From contig JAJEKV010000025.1 in assembly GCA_021234155.1 (NCBI GenBank), positions 15,595,843-15,659,842 on the forward strand: a stretch of 64,000 nt of DNA, read 5' to 3'. Each line of letters opens with the position of its first letter. Position 1 is the first letter of the stretch. This document shows, in pieces, positions 54,340-64,000 of this stretch. Position numbers and translations under genes: made by a program. Under the pieces are notes generated by a model that was given only the letters and a program-made list of their open reading frames with translations, had not been told where the DNA came from and ran no database searches. The DNA comes from Isoetes taiwanensis (lineage: Eukaryota > Streptophyta > Lycopodiopsida > Isoetales > Isoetaceae).

Positions 54340-56600
54340 TTGTCTGAAGATGCAGACATAGGAAGAGGAAAACGTTTATAAGACTTATATTTTTCCAGAG
54401 CATGTCCATGTTAATCTAGAGCTATATCAAGACACAATAGGCAATTTCTTTCTCTCAGGGTTTCATGACTTCTATTTTAGACCACTATATGCGAACAATT
54501 GATTTCAAAGTAGAATTATGTATTTTGTGGTTTTTTCCTTGGTTCTTTTAGAGTGGCATTGCAGTATTTGCCATGATCTATATGTAGAAAATATGATATC
54601 TTTCCAAAGCCTTTGGTCTTGAGGATTTCAAGCTTTGAAAGGTAGTTGGTTGATTATATCAGTGTAGGCACAAGATATTATATTGATGGAATAATTACAT
54701 TGATTGAAAATTTTCTGGGAAGGTGTAAATTGATGGGTGGACGAGGAATATCATATTTGCCTCTCACGTTTTTATGTTGAATATGAAGTTAATTGTGTGG
54801 TCCATGACATTAATTGAGCTTGAAGGTATTGTATATCATGTAAAAAAGAAAGTAACATTTTTCAACAAGGGCTCCCGCATCATAACTCCACATTGAAAAG
54901 TCTATAAAACTAGGACAATGGGGTACTTAGAGAAAAAGGAAAGGGAAATGTTGACGGCTTTAAACAACAAAATGTAGCAGTCCATAACACATTAATGAAC
55001 CATTGAAAATAACTAAGAAAGGCTTTAGACCATGGTGACCTACATTTAACATGTTTAAACTTACTGCATCACTAGCCTTTCTAGTTTAATGCCCTGAAAA
55101 CCATATTAATAGTTCAAGGCCCTAAAAACCATATTAATATAACATCATATGCATGAAGTTAGAAATCCATCATATCAAATACTATCTACGAACCATTTAA
55201 CCATTTATAATACCAGTCTACTCATGGGGAGACAAAGATATCTCTAATTCGAGTGTATTTCACAAATTGCATTAATAGATATATTGATCGTTAATAATAG
55301 GTCCAATTTCATAGGTTTGGAAAGGCAATAAACGCAAGTCCAAATCATGCATGTTTTTAAACACGTTGGTAAGATGAATGAAGAGAAATGTTCACGGCAG
55401 CCAAGATGAAGAGAAATGTTCGCGGCGGCCTTGGCCGCCGTGATAAATTTCTTGTATAAGTAAAAGAAGGTCTAACAATGAGCAAATGGTTGTAACAGGT
55501 TGAGGATTATGCTTCATGTGTTTCGAAATTGACAAAATTATTATTTGGTTCTATCAGATTCACCAAGTTGGTACTTGCATGCCTTAGTTTGACAGAAGCG
55601 AACAAACAAAACATGAAGAGGAACGATTTATGAAAAATCTCTGATTTGTTTATGTGCGCTGGAGCTTCCAGAAACAAGTCTTAAGCCAAAGGAATCCATA
55701 AAAACCTATGAAATTATAGTGGGTCGATTTCCTTTTATTAGCAGGTGGAAAAAAAAGTCCGTAATAAACATCTGGCTGAAATTACTAAATATTTTCATTA
55801 AAATTACTTCACACAATTCTTTCTGCCATTTGCAAGAGCGGCGGCGGCGCCGCTATACTCTGCTTGTCCATTTTCGTCGTCTTCCCCTATCTACCTGGGC
55901 GCTACAGCTCCAATCCTCCATAGCTGGATTATGGAATGCGATCATGGAATGGTAAGCCGCAGGTTTTTTGCAGGTTTTACCTGGCCTGCGATCACGGAAT
56001 ACTATGTTCTGCTCTGCTCTCGATCTCCATAGCGGCATCAGAAACAAATGATTCAATGAATAGATGCATTAGAAACAGATGAATAGATGCAGAATATGTG
56101 ATTAGATGCACCAGAACATGTGAATAGGGCTTCAGAAACATGAATAGGGCATCGAAATAGATGAATATGGCTTCGGCTATGGCTCATTTAAACCGGATTT
56201 ATGCATACATTTGAAAGCCCCAAGATCCGTCAAGGATTTACAGTTAAAAAATCTCCCACAAGATGCACCCAAAACTTACCAGATCTATTTCATTAAGCTC
56301 CAATATGCACAAAAATAGACAGAAACCTAAATGCCGGAAGAAGCTGCATCCCAAACGTAATTTCAGCCACAAGTTTATTACGTCTTGTTATCTACGCCGA
56401 GCCCTCGTTATGTCCTCGTAGGGCCTCTCGATGACACCACCGGCCTCGGCAGCACTCCCGGCTTCGCCGCTCGTGCGCCGCCACTCAACTGGCAGCGCCG
56501 CCTCGAGGACCTATGGTGCATAACGAGACCACCGGCGTAGATAAAGTAGTCCGAAAGCAAGATTAACACTCTCTCGATGTAAATCATTATAAAATTTTCA
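54340..56600. other. spacer; simple repeats at 56.05-56.17 kb
   Basis: No gene recognised. A loose ~24-bp repeat (GAATAGATGCA, GAATAGGGC, GAAACA) fills 56050-56170. A GC-rich patch with GGCGGCCTTGGCCGCC is at ~55424 and another at 55834-55850. Confidence 0.4.
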
Positions 56601-56649
56601 TACATTACTTAGCTTCTTTGCATAAATCTTCTGGTTGTTTCTTAATCCC

Positions 56650-57617
56650 CAACTTCTGGAAGTTTGGTATTCTCCTCTCGTATTAGATTCTTCACATGGC
56701 ACTTCATATTTAACAACTCTGTCATATCAAACTTAAACTTGTCTGCTGTTTCAGAACATCCAAGAAGGTGATCTTGTTAAGGTCGACAACATAGTGTAAA
56801 AGCTGGCTCATTTCTGCTCTGAATTCGTCATCCATTGGAAAGGGCCCTCTCTTATTTTATGGAACAGAACTCTTTTTATCTTCTTGTTTCAAATTCACAA
56901 ACATTTTGCTCAAATAATTTGTACCTGAGTAATCTTCCACTTATTCTTTCCTTTTTTTCTCGACTGAAACTTTGTCCAGCCATCTCCAAGATATATCTTG
57001 TTATCCTGTTTAACAACATAATGATCTGCTCCGTTTGGTCCTTGGATTAACAGAGGGCTACTGCACAAACGCTTCTTGACTTTTGTAAAAGGAAATTTCT
57101 GCATAAGTTGTGACACAGAATTTGAACACCAGACCTATAAAATTGAATGTTTTGACTCTTATCAAGCAAGGATTGGCTCTTACACAGGCTGTAAAATATG
57201 CAGTCATTTTTGCTGCCATCTTTTCTTCCTCCGCCTCTTTTTGTTTTCGTTCCATTGAAAGGTAATTTGGATTTTATAAGCTTATATCTACGATGATTCA
57301 GGCGCATTCTTTCTAAGCAGTTGTTGGATTAAGGCGGAATCAAAGTCTTCAACAACATAATCTCTGTCCCGAAGCATCTGAATAACAGAGAAAACAATTT
57401 TCTTTTTAACAATATTCTCTAAGATACTCTCAATAATCTGCAAAGGTTTTTCTGAGACTCCAGGATCCTCTTTTTTAATGCTAAGAATCCAAAGTAAGTT
57501 ATACCACTCGTCGTGGCATCTCATAAAAACTAAAAATCTATTATTTCAAGCCACATGCCAGTATCACATGCAATGTCAGACTATTATTTTATGCCTATTG
57601 CTTGTCACATTCAATGC
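56650..57617 (-). pseudogene. B3-DEK_C gene remnant
   Basis: On the minus strand: upstream frame 57524-57288 (SEKPLQIIESILENIV ... APESS), first coding exon (MERKQKEAEEEKMAAKMTAY, ATG at 57255), B3 exon from ~57104 (LLIQGPNGADHYVVKQDNKI, YLGDGWTKF). Then follow a shortened linker and a DEK_C-like tail (DDEFRAEMSQLL, VVDLNKITFLDVLK) to ~56680. The second B3 domain and part of the first are missing compared with the gene at 14108-15393. It is the counterpart of the 5' remnant at 19367-19717 and lies divergently to the intact-looking B3 gene across block X. Confidence 0.7.
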
Positions 57618-57779
57618 CAGACCACAGCATTAATTCCAAATCAACATCCAAAAATGGTCCTAATCAAGTCAATTATTTAAAAAACCTTGAAATTAATAAT
57701 AAAATCCAAAGACCCAATGGTCTCATTATATATTGCCGAAACTTGAGCCCAAATAAAACCTCGCAAATGGGAGGATGGC

Positions 57780-58261
57780 AAAGGTAAGGTTATCGGTCTA
57801 GCTAAGGTCGCAACCAAAAATCGCGGGTAGGTCGTCGTCCGTCCGCCGTATTTGGCACGTACGTCGGTGGCTCGCCGGGGGACGCATACCGAACCACGCA
57901 TTTTGGACACGCCGTCAGGCGAGGCCCGCTAGGGCCGAAGTTCTCGCACGCGTTTGATAACCCAGGGCCGGTTAGGGCCGGGCTGTTATCAAAAGTGACA
58001 TCCGGGCTTACGACCGATAACCGCCTTTACCGGCCTTATTCTGCGTTAAAATTTGTCATTACGGAGGAGTAATGATAATTAATTATCATCACTCCTCCAA
58101 AGATTAGTTATCGAGATTGAGGAGGATGATACCATTATCATCACCCTCCAATATCGATAATTAATTATCATCACTCCTCCGGTCTTCCATAACTAGTTAT
58201 CGCATTTTCTAGTAATGATATGCAAAAAAAAATGACTCTCCCTTTACATACAAGAGGCCGA
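57780..58261. mobile_element. ~480-bp GC-rich, palindrome-rich insertion, only in right copy of X
   Basis: The left copy reads GATGGCAAGGATGGATGAAG continuously; here ~480 bases separate GATGGCAA from AAGGATGG. The ends have weak inverted repeats (TTATCGGTC and GGCCGATAA). Inside are TTTGATAAC...GTTATCAAA arms (~57951-57990) and repeated ATCATCACTCCTCC palindromes. No protein is encoded. The element class is unknown; it could be a foldback or MITE-like transposon. Confidence 0.65.
58063..58098. repeat. 36-bp palindrome with one mismatch
   Basis: GGAGGAGTAATGATAATT is followed by its near-exact complement AATTATCATCACTCCTCC. A half copy, GATAATTAATTATCATCACT, recurs at ~58156. Confidence 0.9.
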
Positions 58262-59085
58262 TAAGGATGGATGAAGACTTTATAATTTGGCTTGTTATCG
58301 TTCCAGGTTTTAATTTAGAATGGTCTAGGTTTTAATAAGTTCCTAGCTCATGGACAGATAATAAAATTGCAATAGTCTTTGTGGTTTTCTTATATACAAT
58401 CCGTGCTTTGCCATATCCATTGGAATAGTTTTATTTGTTGAAATTTTATGAGGATGCTATTGACTACGGTGATAAACATGGGTTCATTATCTACCATTTT
58501 CTCCTTTGAGCTGGCTTTTTTTCTTCCTTTAGGGTTTGGAGCTTTTAACTGGTTCTCTTTTCTTAGCTTCTTCTTGTGACGGGTTTGGAACTTTTAACCG
58601 GTTCTCATATTACGCGGATGCCCTCATGTGTAAGTTCTGCGATATTATGAAGTTGTTGAAACAACTATTGCCAGACATCCGATTCTTGGTTAACATGGTA
58701 TTTGAGTATGAGACGATTACATTAATGTGACGATTTCCATAGGGCAATTCCTATTCCTACAAGAGTTGAGAGACAATAGCCAGCTTTATCTGGCATTTAT
58801 CAACTCTACAACAGTAAAGGTGGACATTGTTTGTGGAGCAGAGAAGGATTCCTTTTGTCGACTAGAGCATGTCAATATTGTAGTGACACTCACCATTCTG
58901 CATGAAGGGACTTCAGGTTTCCAATAGATTTTTCCTACTGCAAAGTCTGCTGCTATGGGTTCAAGACATATTTGTTGAAAATCGAATATGTGGCTTTTAT
59001 AGCATTTCTAATTTGGGCACAAAGATTTGATGGCAGACTATGCTATTTCAGATAAACTGTCTTGCTGCCTTATTATTATAAGTTA

Positions 59086-60062
59086 CTAGAAAAGGTGCCC
59101 AGCATTGCTGGGCTTTCCATCAGGATTAAAGTCAAAAGTTAAAAAATATATGATTGTAACCTATACGCATTCCATTGGTTACATGTGAAAGTGTCCCAGG
59201 TCAACATACATATTAATAACCTATGAACAACCCATTGGTTATATGGAAAAGTGTCTTAGTACTTATTTTAATATATCTAATATGTCCGTGATAGTTGCCA
59301 ATTGACCAGCATGAGAAACTGAAATTTTACGCTATGGTAGTCTAAGGTGGTTTCTGGTGGGCACAATCTCGAATTCCCTAAACAATGTCAGAACAAAATA
59401 CGTATTAGCAAATGACCCCAGTGGAGATTCGTTTCAACCACAATGACATGGCATAGTCGTGTTTAGCAATTATAGTTGATGTATGTCTTTCTCAACGAAA
59501 CGAACATGTTACTACACACTCTTCCGACCTCTAGCCCATGCATCTACAAACACGAAATTCAAATTATACATCCACAAAATGTCCATCGTCAATTTGCTAG
59601 AGACACGCCCCTCCAATTTGCTATACATGTGACCCTCCTACTCCATTCCATGCAAGCTGCAATGTTCTCTCCTTGTTGGCGAGCTCATTGAACGAAATAG
59701 CATTCAAATTATTCCAGAAAATAGATGGCTTGAACAAAATATAGACAAATTGTGCCAGAAAATAGGTGACAAATAAATATCACATGGAAAAAAAATACAT
59801 TCATCGGAATAGAGCAAAAATATCGCACAAAATACCTTACTTATACATGCACAAATGCATATTTGGATAAAGTTTGGACATTATATAAGCTCTAGCATAT
59901 ATTTGCGCAAAAAATTAGTTTTTAAATTTAAACCATCAAAAGTTAGACCTTAGATTTAGACTTTGCCTCGCAACATTATTAACAAACATTTAAACCTTAG
60001 ATTTATAAAAGCTATTCAAAGGATCAGAGCTCGAGATTATTAAAAACATTGTAGCAGGGAGA
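59086..60062 (-). mobile_element. Helitron-like element in block X, right copy
   Basis: On minus: GCCCAGC-aat-GCTGGGC (59097-59113), ACCTTTT, CTAG (59086-59089), T. Same element as at 16862-17838 but with the CTAG intact. The 5' end is uncertain. Confidence 0.5.
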
Positions 60063-61009
60063 AAACTAGTTGAACCTAGTGAGAACAAAGGCATACGACC
60101 ATTAGATGGCTCTCGCAACTCATCATCCTAGGTTACCTTTTAGCATTAATGGTTTCAAGTTTGGAGGATTGGCTTATAGTTGAGTAGACATATATTTAAA
60201 ATGGATTTTGTCAATTTGAAATGGACATATATAGATGCATAAGAACTTTTTTCAAGATGTGGTAGTATATGAATGTAGTAGGTGTTGGTAGTATGTGACC
60301 ATTATTTGAACTATTTTGTGGTCCAAGGTGAGTTTATAATTATGTAAATGTGTGTACATTTACAAGGAAAATCAGAATCCATTGCTTATTTATGTTTGGG
60401 CAATTGAGTCCTATATTTTTTGTAAGACTTTGGGAAAGAAATTGACATCAAAGTTACAATTTTGATAGCGGTTTGGTTGGAAAATGGCCATTTAGGTTGC
60501 AACTTCCTTGGAAAAAAATTTGAAAAATGGCCAATTTGGCTACGCTTAGATGAAACAAAGACTGAGGGGAATGGCTAATTGATTGTACTTAGGAAATGTT
60601 CTAGGGACACTAAAATTTTCTTTGCTCCAACTAAGTTCTTAGATTTTGAGAGCAGCACCACCTAGAGTTGGAAACGCCTTTGCACCTCCAATTGCACCTA
60701 AGATTTGGCGAGCCAAAAAGCCATGCTATGGTGGCTTTGCCCTTCGACAACAAAAGAGTTTTTTCAAAGTGTGGACCGTTAGATTGCTCATGCCAATCGA
60801 ACATGCCAAAGTTAGGGCCGGATATATGACACACCTAATAACATTATAATATAGGAATATAAAATTAAACCATATATTTGTAGTAAGAAATGGGTCTAGG
60901 GCACACTGGGGTTTTTTGGCCTACCTCTTGCACATGGCATACGACATACCCCTATAGGTATAGATGCATTCCCGTACCCCCTCCCCTCAAAAACCAAATC
61001 CTCTTCCCC

Positions 61010-61570
61010 AAGTTTGCTTTACTGCTAGTTATTTTTCTGACATTGAATGTGACAAGTATGGGGCTTATTATTTCAAATCCTATTTCTCAAGCCTGCCCTA
61101 CTGCTAGTTTATTTTTCTGGCATTGGATATGATGGCCAGTCGATGTGACAACCAGGAGGTTTAAAATAATAGCCTGACATTACTTACCCTAGTGGTACTT
61201 AATACTTGCCCCATTGCTAGTTAATTTTTCTAGCATTGGATGTGACAAGCAAGGGAAACTCTTTCTCAAGCGCATTGGATGTGACAAGCAAGGGAAACTC
61301 TTTCTCAAGCCTGCCCTACTGCTAGTTAATTATTTTGGCATTACTTACCTTAGTGGTAGTTAATACTTGCCCTAGTGCTAGTTACTTTTTCTAGCATTGG
61401 ATGTGACAAGTAAGAATAGAATAGAATAGAATAGCATTGGATGTGACACTCTTTCTCAAAGCCTGTTTCTAGCATTGGATGTGACAATTAAGAATAGAAT
61501 AGAATAGAATACTCTTTCTCAAGCCTGCACTACTGCTAGTTAATTATTTTAGCATTTCTCAAACCTGCCC
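61010..61570. repeat. degenerate tandem array with GAATA microsatellites, right copy
   Basis: Same phrases as 18770-19247, plus (GAATA)n runs at ~61413-61431 and ~61493-61508 not seen on the left. Confidence 0.75.
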
Positions 61571-63704
61571 TGTGTTGCATTTTAAAGGAGCAAAAAAAGG
61601 AAGGGAGGCGGAGGAAGAAAGGATGGCAGAAAAAGTGGTAGCACATTTTACAGCCAGCGTTAGATCCAGGCCTTGCTTGGTAAGAACAAAAATGTTCAAG
61701 TTTTAGGTCTGGTGCTTAGATTCATTAATTTATAACACTTATTTATGCAGAAACTTCCTTTCGAAATCGTGAAAAAGCATTTGCACAGTGGTCCTCTGTT
61801 AATCCAAGGGCCAAACGGAGCAGATCATTATGTTGAAGTTGTTAAAGTGGATAACAAGATATATCTTGGAGATGGCTGGACAAAGTTTGAGCAGGAGCAT
61901 GGCATAGAAAGAGGAGACATTCTTTTGTGCTTGCTTTATAAATGTTCAGTGCTGTGGATTGAAGTGTTCGAGAAAAATGGTATGCAGCATATGGAATCTG
62001 TCCCAAATCTCAACGCCAATCTTCAGAAGAAAACGAAAAAGAGGAAATTTATGGAATACCCAGATACAGATTCTTCTGGCAAAATGGCTGCGAATTTGAA
62101 GCAAGAGAAGATATTTGAGGAAGCTGAAAAGGTAGAAGAAGCTGAAAAGCCAAGATCTGATCCTGAAAGTAGCGTTGATAAGAAACTCAAGGAAATAATA
62201 AAAGCTGCAAGGAAAAGGCTTAATGATCGATATCATATTCTGGAATTCACATCGTCAAAGCTTGAGACCGGAAAATGTGTAGGTTTTTTGTTCTAATCTA
62301 TCATTCCTATATAAATTCATGCCGATTTTTAAGTAACTAATATTGCTGATTTGCTGCAGGCGCTTTCTCAGCGCTTTGCAGCCAATATTTCAGTAGAAAA
62401 AAGGGGCGTTGTGAACCTTGTGGTCCTCCCTGGTTCTGAGAACAAACAGATCAGCTGGTATTCTTATCCTAAATTTAAAAGTTTTGGTCGAGGATGGAGC
62501 GAGTTCTGCCTGTCCCATAAAATAGAAGAAGGCGATTTGGCATTATTGGAAGTGGCAAACCGGAATACAATATACATTCGGATCTACCACTGTAACAATC
62601 CTTATTCATTAGCTGATTTCTGTAAACAGCTTGAAAAGTGCTATAGTGGCATTCTCAAAACTCCTCACGAAAGTCTTGACATAGGGCACAATGTCAAAAA
62701 TAAGTGAGCTTTTAAACAATGTTGTTCTGAAACGTTTAAGGTTGATCTGACAGAGCTGAATATGAAGCGTTTGAATGTTTGATCCTTTTCCAATATCTGG
62801 TTGTTTTTGCTCGAAATTTCTTTCCGAAGGAGCCAACATCAAGCTCCAACATCAAGCATATAAGGAAAAAAAAAAATTCTATAAATCATTTGTCTTGGAG
62901 ATTTTATTGTGCCAAACTAGCGGTAATCAACTTGGTCATTCTACTGTCTTGAATGTTGTTGCATGTCCATGTCCTAAATGTTTTTACAGCAAATAAAAAC
63001 CAAATAGGCCTTTGTTAAGAATATAGATACCAAATACACCTTTGTTAGAAATATAGAGTCATTATATAAAATTGACTTGAATGTTTTTTTATTGTCCATG
63101 GTAGAGACCTGGGCCTAGATTCAACTACCTTGTCACTTACTAAATTAGCAATAGTGATTGCCACATTGGCAACTCTCTTCATCCATACGACACCATTATC
63201 ATACCATTATTGACTTGGCAATGATGTGGAGCTGTTGTTTCCATTTTAAGGTCGAGGTGTCGTTTCCATCTAAAAGTAATATCTGAAAGGGAAGTTATAA
63301 TAATTTGTTGGATTTTCCTTGTTCTTGCTATTATTTTGTGCTTAAGCTCCAACACCTACATTGGTCTTGTTTTATTGATCTTTTTGATGCAGCAATCACA
63401 TTAAGACTTTCAACTTTAGGTTCGATAATGTATGAAAACAGAAAGAGAGTAGCCAAGCTCCATGAGGTACATAGCTTGCTTGTGTCATTTTTACACTCGT
63501 TGCTTGGCAAGATCCATGAGGTACATTCCAGGTAGTGTTCTAAGAAATTGTGCGCATTTTGTTGTTTGGGAAGAAGTAAAGAATTTTAATTGGAATAAGA
63601 AATGTTGTTTGGTATGAAGTTAAGAATAATAATTGGTACAAGAAATTTATCTCGGCGGCCATTAGGGCACAAAGGTATTTCACATACTGAGGTCAGGATG
63701 GGAT
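61570..63704. repeat. inverted duplication arm, right (partner 13130-15433)
   Basis: Reverse-complement match of the left arm, from TGTTGCATTTTAAAGGAGC to about 63704, covering the B3 gene and its 3' flank. Confidence 0.85.
61623..62707 (+). CDS. REM-type protein with two B3 domains; DEK_C domain lost
   Basis: Exons 61623-61679, 61751-62278 and 62360-62707, in phase, predict 310 aa starting MAEKVVAHFTASVRSRPCL. Residues ~5-97 are the first B3 domain (LLIQGPNGADHYVEVVKVDN, GDGWTKFEQEHGIERGDILL). Residues ~196-273 are the second B3 domain (GRGWSEFCLSHKIEEGDLAL, NTIYIRIYHC). Compared with the paralogue at 14108-15393, the sequence after SLDIG has lost internal segments and shifts frame, so the protein stops at 62707 and the DEK_C region survives only as fragments (LTELNMKR-like at ~62750). 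DNA binding could be retained; a chromatin-contacting tail would not. It could be a shortened functional gene or an early pseudogene. Confidence 0.75.
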
Positions 63705-64000
63705 CATATATTTTCACGTCTTTTGGCATGCATGTGTCAGATTTGGTATTTGGGCTCAATTGTTGGTTAATATATTTTGCCGAATTTGGTGTTTGGGCTC
63801 ACTTGTTGGTTAATATATTAGTTTGAAATTTTTCTTTTGGGAGCATTTAACACGTGGACACTCAATGTAATAGAAGGCATCCTAAGCTATGCAAAATTCA
63901 AACTGGTTTTGTGCTCGAAAAACAAAATATTTAATTCTCAAATCGAGTTTCACAATATAGCAAAACACAATAAATATACCTCCACGTCTTGGTAATATGC
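63705..64000. other. unique flank at window end
   Basis: Homology with the left arm has ended. A short duplication (TTTGGKGTTTGGGCTCAMTT GTTGGTTAATATATT, in two near copies) lies at ~63745-63820. No gene recognised. Confidence 0.4.

Larger units (their letters stand above)
57620..61570 (+). repeat. block X, right copy
   Basis: Direct repeat of 15530-19247. It contains its own ~480-bp insert at 57780-58261, lacks the 15832-16155 insert, and has rearranged units in the terminal tandem array. Confidence 0.85.

Noticed and set aside
55424-55440. GGCGGCCTTGGCCGCC as another Helitron 3' hairpin
   Set aside because: No CTRR follows at the expected distance.
58021-58180. rDNA spacer or plasmid-like origin suggested by GC-rich palindromes
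   Set aside because: No rRNA sequence is adjacent, and the segment is a clean presence/absence insert, so a transposon-type insert is simpler.

Overview
The window is nuclear DNA of a land plant. The signs are multi-exon genes with GT-AG introns, REM-type B3 transcription-factor genes, a Ty1/Copia retrotransposon primed by initiator tRNA-Met, an L1-clade LINE and Helitron ends of plant type. The long AT-rich spacers, many decayed genes and nested insertions suggest a large, repeat-rich genome such as a gymnosperm or fern. The species cannot be named from sequence alone.

Left part (1-13 kb). Relics of a plus-strand multi-exon gene carry a coiled coil, a RING-like Cys/His cluster and an FCP1/SCP-type phosphatase domain (2.16-4.61 kb). 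A tandem block of ~355-bp units (6.1-7.46 kb) is followed by a perfect 16-bp hairpin. A decayed multi-exon minus-strand gene (8.56-12.1 kb) belongs to a transposase-like family marked by VDFAENF, NHGKG-x-HDG and a CxxC cluster.

B3 cluster, left (13.1-29.0 kb). An apparently complete B3-B3-DEK_C gene on the minus strand (14.1-15.4 kb) is followed by a 3.7-kb spacer block X and a truncated plus-strand B3 gene. Next come a B3 fragment fused to a Helitron-helicase fragment, and a three-B3-domain minus-strand gene split by a young-looking Copia element (23.61-28.36 kb) with identical 188-bp LTRs and a TGAAC target duplication.

Middle (29.4-56 kb). This is mostly transposon debris: a Helitron 3' terminus, a 5.96-kb LINE with both target duplications visible, a 1.69-kb minus-strand retroposon, unrecognised exons, a lysozyme-like gene relic, another Helitron 3' terminus, an LTR-like primer-binding motif, a decayed coding region and a 94-nt near-perfect hairpin.

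B3 cluster, right (56.6-63.7 kb). This locus repeats the left one: a B3 pseudogene on minus, block X, then a B3-B3 gene on plus. The two loci are inverted copies of one divergent B3 gene pair, but block X lies in the same absolute orientation in both. X has therefore been flipped relative to its flanking genes in one copy. The copies also differ by presence/absence of small foldback insertions. No RNA genes, CRISPR arrays or prokaryote-like operons were seen.
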